Assembly: GCF_002305895.1 (NCBI RefSeq)
Contig: NZ_CP022203.1
Coordinates: forward strand, 8,466,001 to 8,530,000
Length of the DNA: 64,000 nt
Reading direction: 5' to 3'
From: Corallococcus macrosporus DSM 14697
Lineage (GTDB): Bacteria > Myxococcota > Myxococcia > Myxococcales > Myxococcaceae
Within the stretch, counting starts at the first letter, position 1. Each line of letters starts with the position of its first letter. A program made the translations under genes and the position numbers. Below, piece after piece: positions 16,181-26,123 of the stretch. Under the pieces are notes generated by a model. That model was not told the DNA's origin. It was given only the letters and a program-made list of their open reading frames with translations, and did no database searches.

Positions 16181-17524
16181 TCACGCGCCCTGCGGCAGCT
16201 TCAAGCGCGCGCGGCAGCCCTTGCCCTCGGGGCGGTTCTCCAGGCGCAGGCTGCCGCCGTGGGCCTCCGCGATTTGCCGGCTGAGCGCCAGGCCAATGCC
16301 GCTGCCCTGGGGCCTGGTGGTGAAGAAGGGCACGAAGAGGTTGCCGGTGTCCGGCAGCCCCGGCCCCTCGTCCTCCACCCAGACCTCCACCGCGCCCGGT
16401 GACAGCACGGCCCAGGACACCCAGACGTCCCCCGCGCCCTCCGGCGCCGACAGCACCGCGTCCACCGCGTTGCGCACCAGGTTGATGAGGAGCTGCTCCA
16501 GCTGGTCCACGTCGGCCCGCACCACCAGGGCGGGCCCCGCGCGCACCCCCACCCTCCGGCGCTTCTCCAGCGCGGCCACCCGCCGCACCCACGCGTCCAC
16601 CTCCACGCGCCCCAGCGTCGGAGGGGGCAGGCGCGCGAGGCTGGCGTAGGCGGACATGAAGCGCGCCAGGGACTGGGAGCGCCGGGCGACGACGCCCAGC
16701 CCGCTCTTCGCGTCCTCCTCCCAGTCCGACGGACGCGGCTGCATCAGCAGCGTGTCGCGCAGCGCCTCCGCGATGGAGCCGATGGGCGCCAGCGAGTTGT
16801 TGATTTCGTGGCTCAGCACCCGCACCAGCCGCCGCCAGGCCTCGCGCTCCTGCTCGCGCAGCGCCAGCCGCAGGTCCGCGAGCACCACCAGTTGGTGCGG
16901 CAGGCCGCCCTGCCGGAAGGAGCCCCGCCGCAGCTCGTAGGGGCCGCCCTCCTCCGCGAAGGTGCGCGTCAACCTGCGAGGCACCGGCCCCTCCAGCAGG
17001 TCCGTCAGGCCCAGGGCCCCCGCGCCCCTGCCCATCAACTGCGAGCGGGGCGCGCCCAGCAGCCGCTCGCCCGCGCGGTTCACCAGGCGCAGCGTGCCCG
17101 ACACGTCGAAGGCCAGCACGCCGACGTCAATCTCCTCCATCACCTGCTGCAGGAGCGCGTCCGCCTCCACCACCCCCAGCCGCTGCTCGCGCAGGGTGGC
17201 CCCCAGCGCGTTCACCTCCAGCAGCACCTCGCCCAGCGCGTCACCGGCCCGCGCGCCACGGCCGCGCACGGAGTAGTCCCCCTCCCGCAGCGCGGCCAGC
17301 AGGTTGGCCACCGCGTGCAGCGGCCGCATCACCCGCTCGCGCACCAGCAGCCCCACGCCCAGGAAGGTGCCCACCACCAGGGACGTCAGCGTCCACTGCA
17401 CCTTGGCGGAGAAGTCCCCCATCCACACCAGCACGAGCGCGGCCACCGAGCCCGGCAGGCCCGTGAGCCACGCGAGCCCCAGCACCTGCAGGTCATGCGG
17501 CGGTGGCGGGCGCCCCTCGCTCAC
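16181..17524 (-). CDS. NtrY/NtrB-type sensor histidine kinase
   Basis: The predicted protein has 447 residues. Two N-terminal membrane helices (about 12-36 and 43-61) are followed directly by a HAMP-like region with MRPLHAVANLL, a PAS-like domain (about 125-220), and the transmitter: the phospho-acceptor is His239 in VLSHEINNSLAPIGS, the N box is LLINLVRNAVDA, and the G boxes are EDEGPGLPD and GSGIGLALSRQIAEAHGG. There is almost no periplasmic loop, so it senses within the membrane or cytoplasm. Its start overlaps the stop of the NtrC-type regulator by ATGA, making the two a cognate pair in one operon. Downstream of an ABC export cassette, it probably responds to envelope or export stress. 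Confidence 0.9.
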   Translation of the reverse strand: MSEGRPPPPHDLQVLGLAWLTGLPGSVAALVLVWMGDFSAKVQWTLTSLVVGTFLGVGLLVRERVMRPLHAVANLLAALREGDYSVRGRGARAGDALGEVLLEVNALGATLREQRLGVVEADALLQQVMEEIDVGVLAFDVSGTLRLVNRAGERLLGAPRSQLMGRGAGALGLTDLLEGPVPRRLTRTFAEEGGPYELRRGSFRQGGLPHQLVVLADLRLALREQEREAWRRLVRVLSHEINNSLAPIGSIAEALRDTLLMQPRPSDWEEDAKSGLGVVARRSQSLARFMSAYASLARLPPPTLGRVEVDAWVRRVAALEKRRRVGVRAGPALVVRADVDQLEQLLINLVRNAVDAVLSAPEGAGDVWVSWAVLSPGAVEVWVEDEGPGLPDTGNLFVPFFTTRPQGSGIGLALSRQIAEAHGGSLRLENRPEGKGCRARLKLPQGA

Positions 17525-18942
17525 CGAGCGCCCTTGATGCCGTAGTACTGGAGCCGCCGGTACAGCGCGCTGCGGGACAACCCCAGCCCCTTCGCCGCCT
17601 CGCTCACGTTGCCCTCATGCCGCGCCAGGGAGCGCTCGATGAGGTAGCGCTCCACCTCCTCCAGCGTCATCTCCTCCAGGCGCGCGGTGCCCTCGCGGCC
17701 GCCGCGCTTGAGCAGCAGGTCCTCCTGCGTCACCTCGTCCCCCGACGCCATCAGCATCGCGCGCTCCACCGCGTGCTCCAGCTCGCGCACGTTGCCCGGC
17801 CACGCGTAGGCCAGCAGCGCCTCCAGGGCCTCGGGCGACAACCGGACGTCGGGCCGGCCATACCGCCGGCCCTGCTCCGCCAGGAAGTGCGCGGCCAGCA
17901 GCGGGATGTCCTCGCGCCGCTCGCGCAGGGGCGGGAGCTGCAGCTCCACCGTGTTGAGGCGGTACAGCAGGTCCTCCCGGAAGCGCCCCTCCGTCACCGC
18001 GCGCGACAGCTCCACGTTGGTGGCGCTCACCACGCGCACGTCCACCCGCCGCGTCTTCGACGAGCCCACCGGGTGCAGCTCGCCCGTCTGGAGCACGCGC
18101 AGCAGCTTGGCCTGCTGCGACAGCGGCATGTTGCCAATCTCGTCCAGGAAGAGCGTGCCGCCGTCCGCCAGCTCGAAGCAGCCGATGCGGTCCGTCTTCG
18201 CGTCCGTGAAGGCGCCCTTCACGTGGCCGAACAGCTCGCTCTCGAAGACGCCCTCGGACAAGCCACCGGAGTTCACCGCGACGAAGGGCCGCTCCGAGCG
18301 CGTGGAGGCCGCGTGAATCAACCGCGCCACCACCTCCTTGCCCGTGCCGTGCTCGCCCGTCACCAGCACGTTGGCGCCGGACGGCGCCACCCGCTCGATG
18401 AGCCGCCGCACCGGCTGCATGGCGCGCGACTCGGACACCATGGCGAACTGGGCGCCCCGCCCCCGGCGCAGGTGCTGGTTCTCCTCCTCCAACCGGCGGC
18501 TGCGCTTCAGCGCCCGGCGCAGCTCCAACTGGGTGCGCAGCGTGGCCAGCAGGCGCGTGTTGTCCCAGGGCTTCTGCACATAGTCGCGCGCCCCGGCGCG
18601 CATGGCCTCCACCGCGCCCTCCACGCTGCCCCACGCCGTCATCACCACCACGGGGAGGGACGCGTCCAGCGCGCGGATGCGGCCCAGCAGGTCGATGCCC
18701 TCCTGCCCGGAGGTGGTGTCGCGCGCGTAGTTCAGGTCCATCAGGACCAGGTCCACGTCCTCGGCCTCCAGCGTGGCGAGCGCGCCGGCCGGCGACTGCG
18801 CGGTGACCACGACGAGCCCGTCGCGCTTGAGGAGCAGCCGCAGGGCCTCCAGGACGTCCGCCTGGTCATCCGCGACGAGGACGCAGGGAGGCCGCGCGGC
18901 GGCGCTGGGGGGATTCGGGGGAGCAGGCGTGGAGTCGGACAC
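17521..18942 (-). CDS. NtrC-type sigma-54-dependent response regulator (GAFTDA variant)
   Basis: The protein has about 473 residues from GTG 18942; a GTG at 19011 would add a Pro-rich leader, and neither start has a clear ribosome binding site. Order: receiver domain beginning PPCVLVADDQADV with phospho-acceptor in VLMDLNY, AAA+ domain with Walker A GEHGTGKE and Walker B GTLFLDEIG, arginine region, then a Fis-type HTH at the C terminus (EAAKGLGLSRSALYRRL). The sigma-54 contact loop reads GAFTDA instead of the canonical GAFTGA. This variant occurs in some activators, so it does not prove loss of function. It is cotranscribed with the kinase gene, 126 bases after the ABC ATPase gene. Confidence 0.92.
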   Translation of the reverse strand: MSDSTPAPPNPPSAAARPPCVLVADDQADVLEALRLLLKRDGLVVVTAQSPAGALATLEAEDVDLVLMDLNYARDTTSGQEGIDLLGRIRALDASLPVVVMTAWGSVEGAVEAMRAGARDYVQKPWDNTRLLATLRTQLELRRALKRSRRLEEENQHLRRGRGAQFAMVSESRAMQPVRRLIERVAPSGANVLVTGEHGTGKEVVARLIHAASTRSERPFVAVNSGGLSEGVFESELFGHVKGAFTDAKTDRIGCFELADGGTLFLDEIGNMPLSQQAKLLRVLQTGELHPVGSSKTRRVDVRVVSATNVELSRAVTEGRFREDLLYRLNTVELQLPPLRERREDIPLLAAHFLAEQGRRYGRPDVRLSPEALEALLAYAWPGNVRELEHAVERAMLMASGDEVTQEDLLLKRGGREGTARLEEMTLEEVERYLIERSLARHEGNVSEAAKGLGLSRSALYRRLQYYGIKGAR

Positions 18943-19068
18943 AGGGGGTACCGGGGGTGGAATGTGCCAGAAAGGGCCGGCGGTGGGCGCGGGGAGTGGG
19001 GGTGGCCACACGCCAAGGGCCCGCTCGCCCGCTGGGGCGAGCCGGGCCGTGGACGTCTCAAGGGGGGC

Positions 19069-19746
19069 TCACGCCTGCTGCAGCCAGCCGTCCGCGAGCT
19101 GGATGACGCGGTGGCCGTAGGCGGCGTTCGCCTCCGAGTGCGTCACCTGGATGATGGTGGCGCCGTCCCGGTTGAGGCCCTGGAAGACCTCCATGATTTC
19201 CTTCGCCTGCTTCGAGTGGAGGTTGCCCGTGGGCTCGTCCGCCAGCAGGACCTTGGGGTTGGCGATGAGCGCCCGGGCGATGCCCACGAGCTGCTGCTGC
19301 CCGCCGGAGAGCTGCGAGGGGAAGAGGTCCTTCTTCCCCACGAGCTGGAAGCGGTCCAGCATGTCGCCCACCAGGGCCTCGCGCTCGCCGCGCTTGAGGT
19401 CGCGGTAGGACAGCGGCACCTCCAGGTTCTCCGCCACCGTCAGGTTGTCCAGCAGGTGGTACTGCTGGAAGACGAAGCCGATGGTGCGCCGGGCGAGCTC
19501 GCCGCGCGCCTTCGGCTTCATCGCGTGCACCGGCTGGCCGTCCAGCAGGTACTCGCCCGTCCAGTCCACGTCCAGCATGCCCAGGATGGACAGCAGCGTG
19601 GACTTGCCCGCGCCGGAGGGCCCCATCAGCGTGACGAACTCGCCCGGCTGGATGTCCAGGTCGATGCGGCGCAGCACCCAGGCCCGTCCGCCCGCCAGGG
19701 GGTAGGACTTCTCGACGTTCCGCAGGGAGATGAGCGGTGAGGTCAT
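19069..19746 (-). CDS. ABC transporter ATP-binding protein (MacB/LolD type)
   Basis: The predicted protein is 225 residues, standard for a single nucleotide-binding domain of the MacB/LolD type. Walker A is GPSGAGKST, the Q-loop is FVFQQYHLL, the signature is LSGGQQQ, and Walker B reads VLLADEPTGNL, followed by a switch His in VTHSEANA. The signature helix has LVGIARAL rather than the common RVAIARAL. It follows another ATPase gene and an HlyD adaptor on the same strand, suggesting an adaptor-dependent exporter; no permease gene is present in this operon. Confidence 0.92.
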   Translation of the reverse strand: MTSPLISLRNVEKSYPLAGGRAWVLRRIDLDIQPGEFVTLMGPSGAGKSTLLSILGMLDVDWTGEYLLDGQPVHAMKPKARGELARRTIGFVFQQYHLLDNLTVAENLEVPLSYRDLKRGEREALVGDMLDRFQLVGKKDLFPSQLSGGQQQLVGIARALIANPKVLLADEPTGNLHSKQAKEIMEVFQGLNRDGATIIQVTHSEANAAYGHRVIQLADGWLQQA

Positions 19747-19802
19747 GGCACTCTCGAAGGGTCCGCCCGCCCGCGGGGCCTGGCGGACATCCTGGCGTCC
19801 GC

Positions 19803-20554
<752 letters not shown>

Positions 20555-20558
<4 letters not shown>

Positions 20559-21799
20559 CGCAGCCTCACCCGCTCCACCGCGTCCCACGCGGCCATGTCC
20601 GACAGCACCACTTGATCGCCTTCCTGGAGGCCCTGCAACACCTCCACCGCGTTCACCGAACCCCGGCCGAGCTGCACCGGCACGCGGACCGCTTCATCAC
20701 TGCCCGGCATCAACCGGAAGAGCGCCATGGTGGCGCCCGGCTGCGCGCCCGCCGGGCGCCCCACCGACAGCACGTCACCCAGGCGCTCCAGCTCCACCGT
20801 CCCCTCCACCGTCAGGTCCGGCCGGGCGCCCCGGGGCAGCTCGGCGGGCAGCGACACCTCCACCCGCACCGTGCCCTGGCTGGCCGCGGGCGCCACCCGC
20901 GCCACCTGGCCCTCCACCACGCCGTTGCGGGTGTCCACCAGCGCCTTCAGCCCCGGCTGGATGTCGCGCGCCTGCGTCTCCGCGATGCGCAGCTCCGCCT
21001 TCAGCCGCTCCGGCTTCACCACCTTCGCCAGCAGCACGCCCGGCGTCACCCACTGGCCCAGCTCCAGCGGCAGGTCCTGGAGCACGCCGTCCTCGCCCGC
21101 CACCACCTTCATGGACTCCACCTGCGCGCGGCGGAAGCGGGCCACCGCCTCCAGCCGCTCCACCTGCCCCCGCAACGCGGCGAGCTGCTCCTTCATGCTG
21201 GAGGCCACGACCTGGAGCTTCCTCTCCTCCAGCGCCAGCCGGCGCTTCAGCTCGGCGGCCTTGTCGCGCGTCTGCCGCACCTCCAGGTCGCCGATGTGCG
21301 TCTGCTGGTGGAGGGCCTCGTTGGCCTCGGCGCGGCGCGCCGCGTCGGCGGACTCGCTGATGAGCGACGCCACCAGGGCCTCCTGGGCCAGCCGCTGCGT
21401 CTCCAGCTCCATGCGCACCTGGATGAGGTCCGCCTCCACGCTGGCCAACTGGCGCTCGGCCTCCAGTGCCTGGAGCTGCACGTCCGGGTTGGACAGCTCC
21501 ATCAGGAGCGTGTCCGCCGTCACCGTGGCCCCGGGCCGCACGTGGATGCGCTCCACCCGGCCCGCCGTGTCCGCGGTGAGCCAGCGGATGTACTCCGGCA
21601 CCAGCGTGCCCGCGCCCTTCACCTGCCGCACCATGGGCCCCCGCTTCACCGTGTCCAGCCACACCGAGGCCCGCTCCACCGTGGGCGCCGCCGGGCGCAG
21701 CCGCGACAGCCCCACCGTCACCGCCAGGAGCGCGCACGCGCCACCGACGGCGAGGACCCAGGGCTTGCGACGCGGCTTCTTGGCTTTGGGAATGTCCAC
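20555..21799 (-). CDS. HlyD/MacA-type periplasmic adaptor protein
   Basis: The predicted protein has 414 residues. An N-terminal membrane anchor (residues about 14-32, VLAVGGACALLAVTVGLSRL) follows a Lys/Arg-rich cytoplasmic start. Then come a biotinyl-lipoyl-like half (GRVERIHVRPGATV), a long coiled-coil hairpin (about 110-225, Glu/Arg/Leu/Gln-rich heptads), the second lipoyl half (VVAGEDGVLQDLPLELGQWV), and a beta-barrel plus membrane-proximal domain. This is the membrane fusion protein layout of MacA-type exporters. It is first in the operon with two ATPase genes, divergent from the acyl-CoA synthetase gene. Confidence 0.92.
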
Positions 21800-21981
21800 G
21801 GCCCTGCCCAGAGCGAGGCGCGTGCCAAGGCCCTGTCACATCCCAACCCCCTGGAATTCCTCGGGGTTCGAGGGGCGTCTCCAGGGAGCGTGCCCACTTG
21901 CGGAAAGCGCCGTCCCAGAAGCGGACACCGGGCGGCAAGGGGTGGAGGCGCCCGGGGGCGCCGGCGCTAAGGTGCGCGCCC

Positions 21982-23550
21982 ATGCCGGCCTCTCTCCTCG
22001 AAGTGTTCCTGGACCACGCGCACCGCGCGCCCGAGCGACCCCTGCTGACGTTCGAGCAGGAGCGCTTCACGTACGGACAGCTCGCCGCGCACGTCACGGC
22101 CTTCGCGCGGGGCCTCAAGCAGCGCGGGCTCCAGCCCGGCGAGCGGGTGGCGCTCTTCCTGGAGAACAGCGCCCGCTTCGCCATCGCCTACCTGGGCGTG
22201 CAGGCCGCGGGCGGCGTGGTGGTGCTGGTCAACACCGCCTACCGGCAGGTGGAGCTGGCCCACATCCTGTCCGACGCGGAGGTGTGCGGCTGCGTCACCG
22301 GCGCGGCGGGCGCCGCGGAGCTGGTGCCGCTGCGGGCCCAGCTCCCCTCGCTCCAGTGGCTCGTCATGGTGGAGCGCCCCGCCGCCGCGCTGCCGGAGCC
22401 GCTGGCCGAGGTCCCCTTCGACGCGCTGCTGGCGGAGGGCGCCGCCGCGTCCACGCCGCTGGCGCTGCCGCGTCCGGAGGAGCTGGCGGTGCTGGGCTAC
22501 ACCTCCGGCACCACCGGCCGCTCCAAGGGCGCCATGCTGCTGCACCGCAACCTGCGGGCCAACGTCCAGGCCGTCACCGAGGCGTGGCGCTGGACGGCGC
22601 AGGACAGGCTGCTGCTCACGCTGCCCCTGTTCCACACCCACGGCCTGATGGTGGGCCTGCACGGCACGCTGTTCGCCGGCGCCAGCGTGGACCTGCGCCG
22701 CCGCTTCAACGCCGCCGAGGCCCTGGCCGCGCTGCGGGACGACCCGTCGCTCACGATGTTCTTCGGCGTGCCCACCCTGTACAGCCGCCTGCTGGAGGAG
22801 GCCCGCGCGTCGGGCGTGAAGCCGCGCGCGCTGCGCCTGTGGGTGTCCGGCTCGGCGCCGCTCAGCCCCCAGCTCTTCGCGGACGTCGAGGCGGCGCTGG
22901 GCGCCCGCATCCTGGAGCGCTACGGGATGACGGAGACAATCATGAACACCACCAACCCCTTCGAGGGCGAGCGCCGCCCCGGCACCGTGGGCTTCCCCTA
23001 CCCCGGCCAGGAGGCGCGCGTGGTGGACGTGCGCACGCGCCAGCCGCTGCCGCGCGGCGAGACGGGCGAAATCGAGGTGCGCGGCCCCCACGTCTTCGCC
23101 GGCTACTGGCGCCGCCAGGACGCCACCGCCGAGTCCTTCGACGCGGACGGGTGGTTCCGCACGGGCGACTTGGGAGATTTGGACGCGGACGGCTACCTGC
23201 GCATCACCGGGCGGGCGCGCGAGCTCATCATCAGCGGCGGCTTCAACGTGTACCCGCGCGAGGTGGAGGAGGTGCTCGCCATGCACCCGGGCGTGGCCGA
23301 GGTCGCGGTGCTGGGCCTGCCGGACGCGGACCTGGGCGAGCAGGTGGTGGCCGTGGTGGTGCCGCGCGCGGGGGGGATCCCGCCGGAGGCGCGGGCCCTG
23401 GTGGACTGGTGCAAGGACCGGCTCGCCAGCTTCAAGAAGCCGCGCCAGGTCGTCTTCACGGAGGCGCTGCCGCGCAACGCGCTGGGCAAGGTGCAGAAGC
23501 ACCTCTTGCGCGCCTCGCTGGCGACACCTGGCCCGAGCGAGCCCCGGTGA
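21982..23550 (+). CDS. MatB-like acyl-CoA (malonyl/methylmalonyl-CoA) synthetase
   Basis: The predicted protein has 522 residues from ATG 21982. Adenylate-forming motifs are complete: P-loop YTSGTTGRSKGAM, LPLFHTHGL, A5 motif ERYGMTETIMNT, TGD loop GWFRTGDLGD, the hinge GRARELIISGGFNVYPREVE, and the C-terminal catalytic Lys region RNALGKVQK. The FHTHGLMVGLH and MTETIMNTTNPFEGERRPG segments resemble malonyl-CoA synthetase MatB closely, so the substrate is probably a small dicarboxylic acid such as malonate or methylmalonate. That would supply polyketide or fatty acid extender units. No matA/matC or PKS gene is nearby. Substrate is inference. Confidence 0.85.
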   Translation: MPASLLEVFLDHAHRAPERPLLTFEQERFTYGQLAAHVTAFARGLKQRGLQPGERVALFLENSARFAIAYLGVQAAGGVVVLVNTAYRQVELAHILSDAEVCGCVTGAAGAAELVPLRAQLPSLQWLVMVERPAAALPEPLAEVPFDALLAEGAAASTPLALPRPEELAVLGYTSGTTGRSKGAMLLHRNLRANVQAVTEAWRWTAQDRLLLTLPLFHTHGLMVGLHGTLFAGASVDLRRRFNAAEALAALRDDPSLTMFFGVPTLYSRLLEEARASGVKPRALRLWVSGSAPLSPQLFADVEAALGARILERYGMTETIMNTTNPFEGERRPGTVGFPYPGQEARVVDVRTRQPLPRGETGEIEVRGPHVFAGYWRRQDATAESFDADGWFRTGDLGDLDADGYLRITGRARELIISGGFNVYPREVEEVLAMHPGVAEVAVLGLPDADLGEQVVAVVVPRAGGIPPEARALVDWCKDRLASFKKPRQVVFTEALPRNALGKVQKHLLRASLATPGPSEPR

Positions 23551-23638
23551 GCGCCCGGTTCCGAACAGACGCCGCGCTATTGCGTGGCGTGCGCGCCTCG
23601 CTGGCCTAGGTTCGCGCCCAGGGCGGAAGGAGCATCGC

Positions 23639-25183
23639 GTGACGGACACCTCTGAGCGGCCGGACGAACCCGACGCGAGGGTCCCCAGCGGCGTGCCAGG
23701 GCTGGATGCGCTCCTGCGCGGCGGCTTCCTTCGCGGGGGCACGTACATCATCACGGGGGCGCCGGGGACGGGGAAGACCATCCTCGGCAACCAGTTCTGC
23801 TTCGCCACCGTGGCCCAGGGCGGCCGCGCCATCTACCTCACGGTCCTGGGGGAGTCCCACGCGCGGATGATGCTGCACCTGCGGAGCATGCGCTTCTTCC
23901 ACAAGGAGGAGGTCGGCCGCGCGCTGAACTACGAGAGCGGCTCCGCCGCCCTCAAGGCGGAGGGGCTGGCGGGCCTGAGCCGGCTCATCTTCCGCGCGGT
24001 GCGCGAGCACGGCGCCACCGCGCTGGTGGTGGACGGGCTGGTGGCCATGGAGGAGCGCTCCGAGGATCCGCTGAGCTTCCGGGAGTTCCTCCATGGGCTG
24101 TGCGTCCACAACGCGCTGGCGGGCTGCACCACGCTGCTGCTCACCGGGCAGCGCGGCGACCCGACCGACCCCCGCTACGCCCTGGTGGACGGCGTCATCG
24201 CCCTGGCCCAGGAGCGCGTCGGCGTGAAGTCGGTGCGCGTGGCCGAGGTGACGAAGTTCCGCGGCGGCCCGCAGGTCCCCGGCCGGCACGGCGCCCAGAT
24301 TACCGACGACGGCGTGTCCATCCATCCGCGCATCGAGGCCATCCACACGCGGCTGCCGGCGCGGGCGCCCGCGTTGGATGAGCGGCTCACCTTCGGCATC
24401 CGCGCGCTGGACGAGATGCTCAACGGCGGGCTGGTGCGGGACTCGTCCACGCTGGTCGCGGGCCCGCCCGGCAGCGGCAAGACGCTGCTGGGCCTGCACT
24501 TCCTGGCGGAGGGCGCGCGCCGGGACGAGCGCGGGCTGTACCTCGGCTTCGTGGAGACGCCGGACCGGCTCATCCACAAGGCGGAGCGGCTGGGCCTGGC
24601 GCTGGGCACGCACGTGAACGCGGGCCGCGTCCACCTGGTGTCCCGGGTGGCGGCGGAGACGATGCCGGACGCGCTGGCCGAGGAGCTGTTCGGCCTGGTG
24701 AAACGACACGGCATCCAGCGGCTGGTGCTGGACGGACTGGAGTCGTTCTGTCAGGAACTCACGGACCCCGAGCGCACGCCCCGCTTCCTCGCCGCCCTCA
24801 TGCACGAACTGCTCAACCTGGGCGTCACCCCGCTGGCCACCCAGCAGACCCGCGCGCTCGCGGCGCCGGAGGCGGACGCGCGGCTGGGCATGGAGGCGCT
24901 CGTCGACAACGTCCTCGTGCTGCGGTTGGTGGCGCTGCGCTCGCGGCACTACCACATGCTCTGCGTGCTGAAGGCCCGGGAGAGCGACCATGACGCGGCC
25001 CAGCGCCTGTTCTCCCTGACGCCCCGGGGCATCGAGGTGGCGGCGGACAGCGAGAGCGCCGAGGCCCTCTTCACCGGGCAACCCAAGGCCCGGCCGGCGT
25101 CCACGCGGAAGCCGGAACGCAAGGCAGGGAAGAAACCGGCCCGGCGCGGCAAGCCGTCCCGGCGCGGGGGGCGTGGCGAATGA
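23639..25183 (+). CDS. Two-domain KaiC-like RecA-fold ATPase
   Basis: The predicted protein has 514 residues from GTG 23639 with GGAAGGAG just upstream. It contains two tandem RecA/KaiC domains: Walker A GAPGTGKT (40-47) with VDGL Walker B, and Walker A GPPGSGKT (275-282) with LVLDGLESF Walker B. The paired catalytic glutamates of cyanobacterial KaiC are not present as EE; the equivalents read VLGES and FVETP. The C-terminal 40 residues are a Lys/Arg-rich basic tail. No KaiA or KaiB is present. A receiver-domain gene overlaps its stop by ATGA, so the two products probably work together in signalling, with clock function unlikely. Confidence 0.9.
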   Translation: MTDTSERPDEPDARVPSGVPGLDALLRGGFLRGGTYIITGAPGTGKTILGNQFCFATVAQGGRAIYLTVLGESHARMMLHLRSMRFFHKEEVGRALNYESGSAALKAEGLAGLSRLIFRAVREHGATALVVDGLVAMEERSEDPLSFREFLHGLCVHNALAGCTTLLLTGQRGDPTDPRYALVDGVIALAQERVGVKSVRVAEVTKFRGGPQVPGRHGAQITDDGVSIHPRIEAIHTRLPARAPALDERLTFGIRALDEMLNGGLVRDSSTLVAGPPGSGKTLLGLHFLAEGARRDERGLYLGFVETPDRLIHKAERLGLALGTHVNAGRVHLVSRVAAETMPDALAEELFGLVKRHGIQRLVLDGLESFCQELTDPERTPRFLAALMHELLNLGVTPLATQQTRALAAPEADARLGMEALVDNVLVLRLVALRSRHYHMLCVLKARESDHDAAQRLFSLTPRGIEVAADSESAEALFTGQPKARPASTRKPERKAGKKPARRGKPSRRGGRGE

Positions 25184-25548
25184 AGCGGCTTCTCATCGTG
25201 GACGACGAGCTGGCCATCGTCGAGGCGCTCCAGGACATCCTCTCCGTGGAGGGCTACGACATCGTCACCGCCTTCAACGGCGCGGAGGGCCTGCAGCGCC
25301 TGGCGGACGGGAAGCCGGACCTGGTGCTGCTGGACCTGATGATGCCCGTCATGGACGGCCGGGAGATGCTGCGCCGCATGCGCGACGACCCCAGCCTGCG
25401 AGGCATCCCCGTGGTGGTGATGAGCGCCGGCCGCATCTCCGACGAGGAGCGCCGCTCCAGCGCGCGCTTCCTCGCCAAGCCCTTCGAGCTGGACGTGCTG
25501 CTCGACACCATCGCCGAGCTGCTCGTCGAGCCCCAGCCCACCGCCTAG
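25180..25548 (+). CDS. Single-domain response regulator partner of the KaiC-like protein
   Basis: A protein of 122 residues consisting only of a receiver domain: acidic pocket VDDE near residue 8, phospho-acceptor Asp in VLLDLMMPVMDG, Ser/Thr switch VVMSA, and Lys in FLAKPF. There is no output domain. The start codon overlaps the KaiC-like gene stop (ATGA), implying coupled translation. The last bases overlap the convergent orn gene by 4 bases. It likely modulates the KaiC-like ATPase or passes phosphate from an unlinked kinase. Confidence 0.92.
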   Translation: MKRLLIVDDELAIVEALQDILSVEGYDIVTAFNGAEGLQRLADGKPDLVLLDLMMPVMDGREMLRRMRDDPSLRGIPVVVMSAGRISDEERRSSARFLAKPFELDVLLDTIAELLVEPQPTA

Positions 25549-26096
25549 GCCGGCGTCCCGCGGAAGAGGGTGTCGCGGTAGTACTGCAGCTCCGAGATGC
25601 TGGCGCGCACGTCCGCCAGGGCGGTGTGTCCGCTGGGCGCCTTGCGCGGCTCCACCAGATTTGGATACCAGGCGCGCGTCAACACCTTGAGGCTCGTCAC
25701 GTCCACCATGCGGTAGTGCAGGTAGCGCTCCAGCAGGGGCATGTAGCGAATCAGGAAGCGCCGGTCGGTGTGGATGGAGTTGCCGGCGAGGACGCCCTCC
25801 CCCAGGCCGCAGTGCTCGGTGACGAGCGCCATCACGTCCCGCTCCGCCACGCGCAGCGAGGTGGTGGAGGCGCGCACCTTCTCCAGCAGCCCGTTGCGGG
25901 TGTGCATCTCCCGGACGACGGGCTCCATGCGCAGCAGCACCTCCTCCGGCTGCCAGATGACGCGCTCAATCTCCGCCAGGGGCCGCAAATCCGGGCCGGT
26001 GATGATGACGCCCACCTCGATGATGGAACACGTCTCCGGGTCCAACCCGGTCATCTCCAGGTCCAGCCAGACGAAGCGCTGCTCACTCGAAATCAT
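25545..26096 (-). CDS. orn: Oligoribonuclease (DEDDh 3'-5' exoribonuclease)
   Basis: The predicted protein has 183 residues, the usual length for Orn. DEDDh residues are visible: ExoI WLDLEMTGLDPE with Asp and Glu, ExoII around AGNSIHTDRRFL, and ExoIII HTALADVRASI with His and Asp. Orn degrades 2-5 nt RNAs, including pGpG from c-di-GMP turnover, in the cytoplasm. It is convergent with the receiver-domain gene with a 4-base overlap, and precedes no obvious operon partner. Confidence 0.95.
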   Translation of the reverse strand: MISSEQRFVWLDLEMTGLDPETCSIIEVGVIITGPDLRPLAEIERVIWQPEEVLLRMEPVVREMHTRNGLLEKVRASTTSLRVAERDVMALVTEHCGLGEGVLAGNSIHTDRRFLIRYMPLLERYLHYRMVDVTSLKVLTRAWYPNLVEPRKAPSGHTALADVRASISELQYYRDTLFRGTPA

Positions 26097-26123
26097 GCGG
26101 CGGACCCTACCAGCCCGGGGGCC

